Position numbers and translations under genes: made by a program. From assembly GCA_002840565.1 (NCBI GenBank), contig PHBK01000010.1:122375-186374 (forward strand): DNA of 64,000 bases. Reading direction: 5' to 3'. Of the stretch, positions 45,107-53,358 are shown piece after piece (position 1 is the first letter of the stretch; each line of letters begins with the position of its first letter). The notes under the pieces are model-generated. The model made no database searches. It saw only the letters and a list, made by a program, of their open reading frames with translations, and was not told the DNA's origin. This DNA comes from Deltaproteobacteria bacterium HGW-Deltaproteobacteria-12. Its GTDB lineage: Bacteria > Desulfobacterota > Syntrophia > Syntrophales > Smithellaceae.

Positions 45107-46706
45107 GAAAGCAGAAGGGGTCCTTGTGCGCAAAGATGTCCTGCCCGTGGCTGTAAGTGCTGGCCAGACAGCCGCCGCAGACTAGATTCATCTTGCAGGA
45201 ACGGCATTCTGCACTGCCGTCTCGGTAGCGCTCGGCGGCCTCCGAATCGTAAACTTCCGCGATGGTCTGCGTCTTCAGGTTTCCAATCAGCGAAGGGAAT
45301 TTCCGGCAGGCATGGACTTCGCCGTCAGGCAGGACAGACAGAAAATTAAACGCGGCGCCGCATCCGAACCCGGTGCAGCCGCCAAAGGGCGCCATCCCCT
45401 GCTGCTGCATCGCGATATTAAAAAGGTTGTCTTTAAAACCTAGTACCGGCAGGCGTTTGGCTGCATCCAGGTATTGATTCAGAAACGAAATGTACGATTC
45501 CCTGGGGGGAAGCGCAAGAGCCGCTCCCTCTCCCACCGGTGTCAGACGGTTGAAGAAAAAAGCGTTGGTTTTGTCCTGCAGGAGTTCCCCAAGTGCGATC
45601 ACCTGATCAATGTTATCTTTGGTCAGGGTCAGCATCACCATCGAATAAACGTTCATTTGGCAAAGCAGCGCGAGGAACCGCATCGTCCTTTCGAAATGTC
45701 CCTTCCCGCGGATGTAGTCATTATGCTCCGGCAAGCCTTCGAGGCTGACCTGGAAAAAATTAAGCGGCTGAATGGCCTGCAATCGTTTAATTAGTTTTTC
45801 ATCGCAGGGGTTCCCCAGCACGTTCAGCGTAAAACCGAAATCGGCGGCGGCTTGATACATGGCCGGAAAATCAGGGTGCAAAAGAGGATTGCCTCCGGTG
45901 AAGGAAACCTGCCCGCTGACGCTGCGTTCCCGGCAGAAATAGTCCATCTCGCCTAGGATTCTTGAGGCCTCCGGAAGTGTCAGCGCTTTGCGATCGCTGC
46001 GGTCATAGCAATGCCGGCAATGAAGATCGCATGCCTGCGTGATGTGCAGCTGCAGGGTAAACGACGCTGAAACCTGAAACAGCTCCTCCGTATAGAGTAA
46101 TGCTTCTTCAACTTTGCGGTTGCGGCGGATGCGGGACGGTGGACGAAGGACGATGCCCTTTCCAGCGGCGCGATCCACCGCTCCCCGGGCGGCGACAAGC
46201 GGAATCGCTCCGATTTTGGCGACTTCTCCGACATCAATATTTTCGAGCACCATTTTGAGAACCAGCAGGGACTCTGATGAAGCAGCCTCCACCTTTACCT
46301 CGCTTGTTTGCGGATGTTTCCAAATCAGAACAAGCTCCTGGCCGGGATGCGGAACAGTCGAATTCAAGGTAATTGCAAACGTGGTCAGATCGACCCACTC
46401 CAGATCAAGTAAGACCAGCGAAGGGTTTAGCGCAATCTGGAGGACAGTGCCCGGCATCTTGATGTCCTGGTTTTTTACTTTCCAGATGTGCCATTCCAGG
46501 CGGGCAAGTTCTGTCAGAAATAAGGGTGACTGAGTGTTCCGGACGTGATTTTGAACGCTATCTAGAAATGCCTGAAGTGTTTCAAAGTGATCGCCGTCGG
46601 AGACGATCCCGCGCCATGCGTCGGGATCGATCAGCGACCGGCAGCCGGCAAAGCTGTTTGCAAGATCGATCATGATCTGATCCACGGAAACATTCTTAAA
46701 AGGCAA
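45081..46706 (-). CDS. sbtM: Radical SAM/SPASM peptide maturase, SbtM-like
   Basis: 541 residues. The cluster motif is ACDLHCRHC (Cys226, 230, 233 in this numbering), then SFTGGNPLLHP for SAM binding. The C-terminal SPASM region has GGCTGFGCGAAFNF, HACRKFPSLIGN and CRSCKMNLVCGGCLAS, which supply auxiliary Fe-S ligands. The N-terminal 200 residues may hold the peptide recognition domain. The layout fits the maturases I know as partners of selenobiotic precursor peptides (SbtM), and a precursor with two in-frame TGA codons lies directly upstream. The start is unsure: TTG 46706 or ATG 46673, neither with a good site. The last residues (NIGDGSI) are encoded by a REP-like element. Confidence 0.8.
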   Translation of the reverse strand: MPFKNVSVDQIMIDLANSFAGCRSLIDPDAWRGIVSDGDHFETLQAFLDSVQNHVRNTQSPLFLTELARLEWHIWKVKNQDIKMPGTVLQIALNPSLVLLDLEWVDLTTFAITLNSTVPHPGQELVLIWKHPQTSEVKVEAASSESLLVLKMVLENIDVGEVAKIGAIPLVAARGAVDRAAGKGIVLRPPSRIRRNRKVEEALLYTEELFQVSASFTLQLHITQACDLHCRHCYDRSDRKALTLPEASRILGEMDYFCRERSVSGQVSFTGGNPLLHPDFPAMYQAAADFGFTLNVLGNPCDEKLIKRLQAIQPLNFFQVSLEGLPEHNDYIRGKGHFERTMRFLALLCQMNVYSMVMLTLTKDNIDQVIALGELLQDKTNAFFFNRLTPVGEGAALALPPRESYISFLNQYLDAAKRLPVLGFKDNLFNIAMQQQGMAPFGGCTGFGCGAAFNFLSVLPDGEVHACRKFPSLIGNLKTQTIAEVYDSEAAERYRDGSAECRSCKMNLVCGGCLASTYSHGQDIFAHKDPFCFQNIGDGSI

Positions 46707-46827
46707 AGGATGAAGCCGGTTTCATTTATTTGTTGCTTTGATGTTGACGCTTCCGCGTAAGACCCGGATTTCCACTCTCCATGCATGATTTTGCCGTTTT
46801 CCCGGTTACGCGCCATGGCTTCGCCGA

Positions 46828-46844
46828 TAGTGCAACCTGCACTA
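46828..46844 (-). promoter_or_regulatory. SECIS-like hairpin 2
   Basis: On the minus strand TAGTGCA-GGT-TGCACTA: a perfect seven-pair stem with a GGU apex, starting 12 bases after the second in-frame TGA. It closely resembles the apical stem of the E. coli fdhF SECIS (TGCAGGTCTGCA). The UAG stop of the gene forms the foot of the stem. Confidence 0.7.
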
Positions 46845-47030
46845 TTTCTTTCCGCTTCAGCTACTGGCCGGTTGAGTTTTCTGGGAGTCTGAGGTGCTAC
46901 CTGCACCCGCTGGTTTGCCTGATCAACTGCTTGTTTCTTGCTTTGCACAGCCACTCGTCAGGGCGGCGCCTGACAGGAGTGTTGTTATGCAAAGACCCGT
47001 GAGGAGCTTTTTCAAGGTGTCCTTGTCCAT
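46842..47030 (-). CDS. sbtA: Selenocysteine-containing precursor peptide (SbtA-like), two in-frame TGA
   Basis: A 62-residue peptide if both TGA codons (46925-46923 and 46859-46857) are read as selenocysteine (U). It starts MDKDTLKKLLTGL, a leader rich in Lys/Leu like that of selenobiotic precursors, passes through a hydrophobic stretch (ITTLLSGAALTSG) and ends in a Ser/Gly/Lys core with the twice-used motif SSUSGK, before a TAG stop. GGAGGG seven bases before the ATG and a TTGACT-N17-TACAAT promoter support real expression. A hairpin with a GGU apex follows each TGA. The next gene is a radical SAM/SPASM maturase. I infer that the U and neighbouring residues are modified by it. Sec machinery genes are not in this window, and the product is unproved. 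Confidence 0.8.
46893..46907 (-). promoter_or_regulatory. SECIS-like hairpin 1
   Basis: On the minus strand GGTGC-AGGTA-GCACC: a five-pair perfect stem with GGU in its loop, starting 15 bases after the first in-frame TGA. It shares GTGCAGGT with the second hairpin. The spacing matches bacterial SECIS elements, which lie inside the coding region just after the UGA. Confidence 0.65.
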
Positions 47031-47072
47031 GCATCCCTCCGTTTGAAGAAATTCATCCTTTGCCTTAAATGC

Positions 47073-47101
47073 ATTGTAAAGGTGATGAAAAATTAAGTCA
47101 A
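47073..47101 (-). promoter_or_regulatory. Sigma70 promoter of the selenopeptide operon
   Basis: On the minus strand TTGACT (47101-47096), 17 bases, TACAAT (47078-47073), giving a leader of about 35 bases before ATG 47030. Only one base of each box differs from consensus. Confidence 0.7.
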
Positions 47102-47273
47102 GATGTTATAATTTCTTAAAGTTATAAATCTACTGGAATTATAATCTTGAGCAATACTCGAAGATTGGAGGAGTTCAGGGGGCAATTAACCAATGATATC
47201 AGCTTGTGTTGTTACATTTAATTGAAAGTATGATATATAAAACAAAGTTTAAGTCATCTTGAGGGGTCAGAGG

Positions 47274-48110
47274 ATGGAACGTGACGTCTGCGGTGGATTT
47301 ATGAGGCTGCGTTATAATCCACTTCAAATTTTCAAGGCGAGCAAGACACCCGCGGGACTTTATGCCCGGCAAAAATGGCTTGATGAATCGGGCACGGCGC
47401 AGTGGCAGGATGATTTTCATGCAACACTGCATTCGCTGATAAGCGGGCAATCCAATGACGGATCTTGGAATCAATCTCCTCTGGAATGCGTCCGGCGTCT
47501 GTTTGGCCTGCACCTTACTCTCCGCAACAAGACGAAGGAAATTGAGAAGGCTCTGGATTGGCTGATGGATCATACCTTAAAGCACAACACCTCAAGCCTG
47601 GCGGCTTCCCTGCCCCCCGTATCTCCTGATGCCTTTGCGGGACTGCCCTTCAGGCCCGGGCAAACGATTGTATCTGTCGTCTGCATGACACTATTTCTTG
47701 CTGCGGTTTTTCAGAAGGGCCATGAGCCCAGAGTTTTAGCTCACTACCACCTCCTTTCCCTTTGGGTTGCCCGGAACGCAGACGTCATGGACAAGGGAGC
47801 AGATAAAAGCAACGCGCTGCGGGCATTGGTCGTTCACCCGGACTATGCGGAAGACCGGGCAACCGCGGCCCTTGTCAATTATCTGGAACAGATCCGGGAG
47901 CCGTCAGGATGCTGGCCTGTCTCCATTCCTTTTTTCCTGACCGTGAATGCCCTGGCCCACTTGCACCTCGAACAGGCGCACCGGCAATTCGACGAGGCGC
48001 TGGCAATTCTTTGCCGTACGCAGAACAGCGATGGGTCCTGGGGCAGCGAAGACCGCGAATGGAATACCTTTCTTGTCGTCCATGCCCTGAAAAACAAGGG
48101 ATGCTTATGA
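47274..48110 (+). CDS. Prenyltransferase/squalene-cyclase-fold protein
   Basis: 278 residues from ATG 47274, behind GAGGGG. It contains alpha/alpha-barrel repeats of the terpene cyclase/protein prenyltransferase type, with two QW-like elements (GQSNDGSWNQSPLE near residue 63 and TQNSDGSWGSEDREW near 255). It is less than half the length of squalene-hopene cyclase and lacks a visible DxDD acid motif, so catalysis is not assured; it could bind an isoprenoid. Its stop overlaps the start of the next gene (ATGA), so the two are translationally coupled. Confidence 0.7.
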   Translation: MERDVCGGFMRLRYNPLQIFKASKTPAGLYARQKWLDESGTAQWQDDFHATLHSLISGQSNDGSWNQSPLECVRRLFGLHLTLRNKTKEIEKALDWLMDHTLKHNTSSLAASLPPVSPDAFAGLPFRPGQTIVSVVCMTLFLAAVFQKGHEPRVLAHYHLLSLWVARNADVMDKGADKSNALRALVVHPDYAEDRATAALVNYLEQIREPSGCWPVSIPFFLTVNALAHLHLEQAHRQFDEALAILCRTQNSDGSWGSEDREWNTFLVVHALKNKGCL

Positions 48111-50818
48111 ATCCGACTTATGACTATGATCTGATCGTCATCGGCGCCGGCATTGCCGGAATGGTTTCCGCCGTGACCGCCAATGGCCTGGGCAGACGGG
48201 TAGCTGTCGTCGAAAAAAACAGGGTTGGCGGCAACTGCACTAACACAACCTGCATCCCCAGCAAGACCCTGATCCGCATGAGTCACATTCGTCATGATAT
48301 TTCACATCTGGAGCGCCTGGGCCTGCTTTCCGACGCCGCCGGGAAAATTCACAGCCGGCGCATCATGCCTCACATTCGCAGTATCGTCAAACGGGCCTAT
48401 GAGAAGGACCTCCCGGAAACATTCGAGGCGATTGGCATCAAGATCATCATGGGCACGGCATCCTTTGTCGATGCCCATCGTATTTCGGCAAACGGACAGA
48501 TCTTCTCGGCGCGGAAGTTTATCATCGCCACCGGCACCTCACCCTTGATCCCGAACATTCCGGGACTTCCGTCCATCAACTTTCTCACGAACGAGACCCT
48601 CTACCTTCTGGAGAACTTGCCCCGATCAATTCTCATCCTTGGCGGCGGCGTCGACGGCCTCGAGTATGCCTCCGCCTTTGCGCGACTGGGGGTGGAAACC
48701 ACCGTCGTCGAGATGGCGACTCGCCTGCTCCCTGCGGCGGACCGCGAACTGGTCAATCAGCTGCTGCGGTCACTGCGCACGGAAGGCATCCGACTGCTCA
48801 GCGGAGCAAAGGCTTTGAACCTGCACAGCCGGCAGGACAGGGCCGTGCTTAAATATCAGAAAGAAGACGGTCTGGCTGACGAGATCGAAGCGGACTGCGT
48901 GCTTGTCGCCGTGGGAAGGAAGCCTGAGCTGGATGGGCTTTGTCTGGAGAAAGCGGGCGTCAGCTGCAATGCCCGCGGCATCATTACCGACCGCAGGCTC
49001 CGGACATCGGCATCCAATATCTATGCCTGTGGCGACATCGCCGGCCCATATCAGCTGGCAACGACGGCGGAGGCCCAGGCCATTGTCGCCGCGACCAATG
49101 CCCTGCTGCCCGTGAAGCGCAGCGTCGATTACCGAAACAATGTGTATGTAGTCTTTACAGAGCCGCCCCTTGCCTGGATCGGCCTGACGGAAGAGGAAGC
49201 CCATGGGCGCTACGGGCGCCATCTCAAAACATATCGCTTTTCTTACAGTGGTATGCGCCGGGCCCTCATCGACGGCAATGAAGCCGGCATGGCCAAGATT
49301 ATGTGCACCGGCCGCGGCAGGATTGTCGGCGCCCACATTCTGGGTGAGGCGGCGGGAGAAGTCATCCACGAGCTCCAGGTCGTCCGGACCTTCAACAAAC
49401 CCCTTTACAAGCTCCAGAAATTAACCCATGCCTACCCGACTTATGCCCAGGCCATTGTGGGACGGGCAAGCCAGCTGGCCTTTCTCGACAGGATGGGAAG
49501 CAATCCCCTTGTGAACATTGCCCTGCGGCTGCTCCCCGGATTTTCCAACCGCTTGTATCTTGCCCGCAATCGACTGGCGGAAACCCAAACGGTTGACGTT
49601 TTCGCAGAATTGCCGGACGACGATGGTCTTTGCACAGCCCCGGCAGAGGCATCTTCAAAAGCTCCCCCTGCCGGCAGGACGGGCATGGGCAATGCCTGTC
49701 TCGTGGAATCAAGAAACGCCGGTGGGGATACGGTCATCCTGGATATACGGGGTGATCTCACCGTCTCCGTTGAAAAAAGCCTGTCCAGGGCCTTTGGCGA
49801 GGGAATAGCGGGAGCCTCGCGCATCCTTCTGAACCTCTCTGCTCTTGGCCAGATGGATGTCGAAGGGGCGGGTCTGTTGCTTGCCCATGCATCCAGGGCT
49901 GCCCGGAAAGGGATCGCCGTATCCGCCTGCGGACTCCCCGCCCCCTTCCTGGATGTTTTTCATCTCACTGGTCTCGATGGGCTAATAACGCTCTATAACG
50001 ATGAAGAAGACGCTCTGTGCTGTCGGCGTTTTCTGGAAAAAAGCGGCCTTTCACCCCGCTCCTTGCCCGCCACCGAACAGACGCTGCCTCTGTCCGGCTG
50101 GGCAAAGTCCGTTGATCGCCTGTCCCTTTCCGCCGTCCCCGCGGGGGCCATGAACATCAACGTCCAGGGCCGGCGTCCATCCACCCCGGTAAAAGGCTTT
50201 GGTCGGCTCTGGGAAAAAAGATACCGTCTGCGTCTTCACACCACGGAGTTGGAACCCCGGCAGATCATATCCCTCTGGCGGTCTGAATTCGCCGCCTTCT
50301 GGCCGAAAGGAAATCATCTGTTCACCTCCGATAATGCTTCCATTGCTCCGGGAACAACGGCACTGCTCAATTTGGCACTTCCCGGAGGGCTCGTTCTGGC
50401 AACAGGCCTCACGGTCATTCATGCAGACGACACATCCTTCAGCTTCATGACCGCCTGCGGGCACATACTTTCCGGCTGGATCACCTTCAGCTGTTTTCAG
50501 AAAAATGACTCCACTTTCATTCAGGTTCACCCGCTGTTTCGGGCCGGCGATCCCCTGATGGAACTGGGGTTCCGTCTGGGCGCGGCGGCGCAGGAAGACC
50601 GGTTCTGGCATGAAACTCTCGGCAATCTGGCCCGCCGCCTCGGAACCCATGGCGAGGCGGCACAGCAAAACGTCCTTATCGATCCGGATATTCAGTGGCA
50701 CAGGTTCGCCAATCTTCGCTATAGCGCGGCAATCCGTTCTTCTCTGTATATGCCCGTCTACCTACTGAAAAAATGTTTCCTGGCCATAGCCCGCCGGAAG
50801 CGGAACGGAAACCCCTGA
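48107..50818 (+). CDS. Three-module protein: disulfide flavoprotein + STAS + SRPBCC/DUF1990-like
   Basis: 903 residues from ATG 48107 (AAGGGA upstream). Residues 1-460 form a complete pyridine-nucleotide disulfide oxidoreductase of the mercuric reductase/lipoamide dehydrogenase type: VIGAGIAGM, GGNCTNTTCIPSKTLI with redox Cys44/Cys49, YACGDIAGP. The C-terminal base dyad is altered (HAYPTYAQ, Gln for Glu). Residues about 536-640 resemble a STAS domain, with GQMDVEGAGLLL in place of the phosphorylatable Ser motif. Residues about 700-890 look like a hydrophobic-ligand SRPBCC/DUF1990 fold. I know no protein with this order. It sits between a cyclase-fold gene and a desaturase-like gene. Confidence 0.7.
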   Translation: MNPTYDYDLIVIGAGIAGMVSAVTANGLGRRVAVVEKNRVGGNCTNTTCIPSKTLIRMSHIRHDISHLERLGLLSDAAGKIHSRRIMPHIRSIVKRAYEKDLPETFEAIGIKIIMGTASFVDAHRISANGQIFSARKFIIATGTSPLIPNIPGLPSINFLTNETLYLLENLPRSILILGGGVDGLEYASAFARLGVETTVVEMATRLLPAADRELVNQLLRSLRTEGIRLLSGAKALNLHSRQDRAVLKYQKEDGLADEIEADCVLVAVGRKPELDGLCLEKAGVSCNARGIITDRRLRTSASNIYACGDIAGPYQLATTAEAQAIVAATNALLPVKRSVDYRNNVYVVFTEPPLAWIGLTEEEAHGRYGRHLKTYRFSYSGMRRALIDGNEAGMAKIMCTGRGRIVGAHILGEAAGEVIHELQVVRTFNKPLYKLQKLTHAYPTYAQAIVGRASQLAFLDRMGSNPLVNIALRLLPGFSNRLYLARNRLAETQTVDVFAELPDDDGLCTAPAEASSKAPPAGRTGMGNACLVESRNAGGDTVILDIRGDLTVSVEKSLSRAFGEGIAGASRILLNLSALGQMDVEGAGLLLAHASRAARKGIAVSACGLPAPFLDVFHLTGLDGLITLYNDEEDALCCRRFLEKSGLSPRSLPATEQTLPLSGWAKSVDRLSLSAVPAGAMNINVQGRRPSTPVKGFGRLWEKRYRLRLHTTELEPRQIISLWRSEFAAFWPKGNHLFTSDNASIAPGTTALLNLALPGGLVLATGLTVIHADDTSFSFMTACGHILSGWITFSCFQKNDSTFIQVHPLFRAGDPLMELGFRLGAAAQEDRFWHETLGNLARRLGTHGEAAQQNVLIDPDIQWHRFANLRYSAAIRSSLYMPVYLLKKCFLAIARRKRNGNP

Positions 50819-52269
50819 TGCCAAAGAGACATGATTACGATGCCGTTATTGTAGGTGCGGGGCCGAACGGTCTGGCGGCGGCGATTGCGCTGGGCCGGCA
50901 ATTCAATGCCGTCCTGCTTCTGGAGGCGGCAAAGACCATCGGCGGCGGCGCCCGTTCTGCAGAACTAACCCTCCCCGGCTTCATTCATGACGTCTGTTCC
51001 GCCGTTCAGCCCCTTTCCCTGGCGTCGCCGTTCTTCCGGCAGCTCGATCTGCCGCAATACGGCGTGGAGTGGATACAACCGGAGATCCCTCTCGCCCATC
51101 CCTTTGAGGACGGATCGGCCCTTTTCCTCCATCGGTCCCTGGAGATAACCGCCGAAGCCATGGGCACTGACGGCAAGGCTTACAGAAGGATTCTACAACC
51201 CTTTGTGAACCGTGAGCAGAGACTCTTTGCCGACATCCTGAAGCCTCTCGGTTTTCCGTCAAGCCCTTTCCTGATGGGCCGCTTTGCCTTCCACGCTCTG
51301 CGTTCCCTCAAAGATCTCGTGGAAAGCAATTTCAGCAGCGATCGGACAAAGGCGCTTTTTGCCGGCCTGGCGGCCCACGCCATGATCCCCCTTGAACAAA
51401 CGGCAACCGCCGCCTTCGGCCTCGTTCTGGCCACCCTGGCGCATACCGTGGGCTGGCCCATCATTCGGGGCGGTTCCCAGAAACTGCCCGACGCTCTGGC
51501 TGATTGCTTCCGCAATGGCGGCGGAGAGATTGTTACGGATCGACGGATTGTCTCTATGTCCGACTTACCGAAGGCTGCGTCTTATTTCTTCGACGTGACA
51601 CCCCGTCAGCTGCTCCATATCGAAGGCCTTGGTCTCTCGGATACTTATCGCAAAAGGCTTTCCCGTTTCCGTTACGGACCGGGGGTCTATAAAATGGATT
51701 GGGCCCTCCAGGCGCCGATCCCCTGGAAGGCGGATGTCTGCAGGAAGGCCGGCACTGTTCACCTGGGTGGCTCCCTGCAGGAGATAGCGGCCTCCGTCCG
51801 CGATGTTCATGCGGGAAAGGTGTCGTCCGCTCCCTATATCATCCTTGCCCAACAGAGCCTTTTCGATTCCTCCCGTGCTCCTTCGGGGAAACATACGGCA
51901 TGGGCCTATTGCCATGTTCCCCATGGATCGACGGCGGACTTATCGGCGCTGATTGAAAGCAGGATCGAACGCTACGCGCCGGGATTCCGGGAGGAGATCC
52001 TGGCAAGAAACACCCTTACTGCGGCGGCCATGGAACAGTACAATGCGAACTATGTCGGAGGAGACATCAACGGCGGACTCCAGAACCTGGGTCAGCTCTA
52101 TGCCCGGCCCATCGCTTCTCTTCATCCGTACAGAACATCGGAGGAAAATATTTACCTCTGCTCGTCCTCCACCCCCCCCGGTGGCGGCGTTCATGGTCTG
52201 TGCGGTTACTTCGCGGTGGAAGACCTTTGCCGCCGGCTGCCGGGAGCCTGCTCACGAAACGGAGCATAG
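50818..52269 (+). CDS. FAD-dependent oxidoreductase, phytoene-desaturase family
   Basis: 483 residues from ATG 50818, whose A is also the last base of the previous stop (TGATG). AVIVGAGPNGLAAAIALGRQF is the FAD dinucleotide loop, and the final IYLCSSSTPPGGGVHGLCGYFA is the C-terminal FAD contact seen in CrtI-like desaturases, isomerases and RetSat relatives. It is probably the oxidising or isomerising enzyme of an isoprenoid- or lipid-directed three-gene operon with the two genes before it. Confidence 0.8.
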   Translation: MPKRHDYDAVIVGAGPNGLAAAIALGRQFNAVLLLEAAKTIGGGARSAELTLPGFIHDVCSAVQPLSLASPFFRQLDLPQYGVEWIQPEIPLAHPFEDGSALFLHRSLEITAEAMGTDGKAYRRILQPFVNREQRLFADILKPLGFPSSPFLMGRFAFHALRSLKDLVESNFSSDRTKALFAGLAAHAMIPLEQTATAAFGLVLATLAHTVGWPIIRGGSQKLPDALADCFRNGGGEIVTDRRIVSMSDLPKAASYFFDVTPRQLLHIEGLGLSDTYRKRLSRFRYGPGVYKMDWALQAPIPWKADVCRKAGTVHLGGSLQEIAASVRDVHAGKVSSAPYIILAQQSLFDSSRAPSGKHTAWAYCHVPHGSTADLSALIESRIERYAPGFREEILARNTLTAAAMEQYNANYVGGDINGGLQNLGQLYARPIASLHPYRTSEENIYLCSSSTPPGGGVHGLCGYFAVEDLCRRLPGACSRNGA

Positions 52270-52339
52270 CGTATGTTTAGGAGGAAAATATTCCATTGGA
52301 TTTGAACATGACAGCAATCCACCTGCAAGGAGTTACCCG

Positions 52340-53260
52340 ATGCGCCTCGGCCTGTGTTGCCTGTTTATAAGAGAACCTGTTTCGTTTCGCACGATCACTG
52401 CGAAAAGCTTGCTCGCGCTTCCGCGGGACCGGCAGCTGCAGAAACTCTCTGAAATCTGCTTGCACAATACAAGCAACCTGCATCTGGCGCTGGAAACTGA
52501 CCAACGCCTGGGAATTGGGGCTTTCCGGATTATGTCGCCGCTTTTCCCGCGCATGACGCATCCGGCGGTGGGTTATCTCCTGGAAGATCTCCCGGAAGGG
52601 AAAAAAATCAGGCAGAAGATGGAGGAAGCCAGGATATTTGCCCGCAAAAATGACATCCGTCTGAGTTTCCACCCCGACCAATTTGTCGTACTTTCCTCGC
52701 CCCGTTCGCAGGTGGTCGCGAATTCAATTCGGGAACTCGAATATCAAGGAATGCTGGCCGACGCAGTGGGGGCGGACGTGATAAATATTCATGCCGGCGG
52801 CGTATACGGGGATAAAGTCCAGACCTTGCAGCGTTTGAAAGATGTTTTGCCCCATCTGTCGGCGGCCGTCAGAAAAAGGCTGACGCTGGAAAATGATGAT
52901 GTCAGCTACACGCCCAGGGATCTATTATCTTTCTGCGAACGTTTTGCGATTCCGTTTGTCTATGATGTTCACCATCACCGCTGCCATCCGGATGGCTTGT
53001 CTGTTGAACAGGCGACAAAGCTGGCGGAAAACATTTGGAAGGACGTCGGGCGGGAACTTTACGCTCATATCTCTTCGCCCCGCAGCGGCTGGCAGGGGGG
53101 TAATCCGAAACCACATGCCGACTATATCGACCCGGCTGATTTCCCGGCATGCTGGTTGGGACGGAAGATGACGGTTGATGTGGAGGCCAAGGCAAAGGAA
53201 CTGGCGGTAATCGCGCTGATGCATCAAATGAAGGACCGTTTTGACACACCTGTTCCATGA
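52340..53260 (+). CDS. uvsE: UV damage endonuclease (UvsE/UvdE)
   Basis: 306 residues from ATG 52340, which follows AAGGAG; the frame is open upstream inside the previous gene, but that part is spurious. It is a TIM-barrel AP-endonuclease-like fold: LGLCCLF, FRIMSPLFP, LSFHPDQFVVLSS, NIHAGGVYGDK, LENDDVSYTP and YDVHHHRCHPD supply the metal-binding His, Asp and Glu residues. It nicks DNA 5' to UV photoproducts. It seems to be transcribed with no clear partner. Confidence 0.92.
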   Translation: MRLGLCCLFIREPVSFRTITAKSLLALPRDRQLQKLSEICLHNTSNLHLALETDQRLGIGAFRIMSPLFPRMTHPAVGYLLEDLPEGKKIRQKMEEARIFARKNDIRLSFHPDQFVVLSSPRSQVVANSIRELEYQGMLADAVGADVINIHAGGVYGDKVQTLQRLKDVLPHLSAAVRKRLTLENDDVSYTPRDLLSFCERFAIPFVYDVHHHRCHPDGLSVEQATKLAENIWKDVGRELYAHISSPRSGWQGGNPKPHADYIDPADFPACWLGRKMTVDVEAKAKELAVIALMHQMKDRFDTPVP

Positions 53261-53300
53261 ATATTTTCATTATAAACTATATATTGCGGGTAAATTTCCA

Positions 53301-53329
53301 TTGACACACTCGCAGGTTCTCCTTACACT
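53301..53329 (+). promoter_or_regulatory. Sigma70 promoter of the TudS-like gene
   Basis: TTGACA (53301-53306), 17 bases, TACACT (53324-53329), 29 bases before ATG 53359. Confidence 0.65.
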
Positions 53330-53358
53330 GAAAAACACTAAACGCCGGGAGGTAAAGC

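Noticed and set aside
46670-46954. A 94-codon minus-strand frame across the selenopeptide region
   Set aside because: It lacks a ribosome-binding site, resembles no family, and overlaps in another frame the better-supported precursor with its TGA codons, promoter and hairpins.
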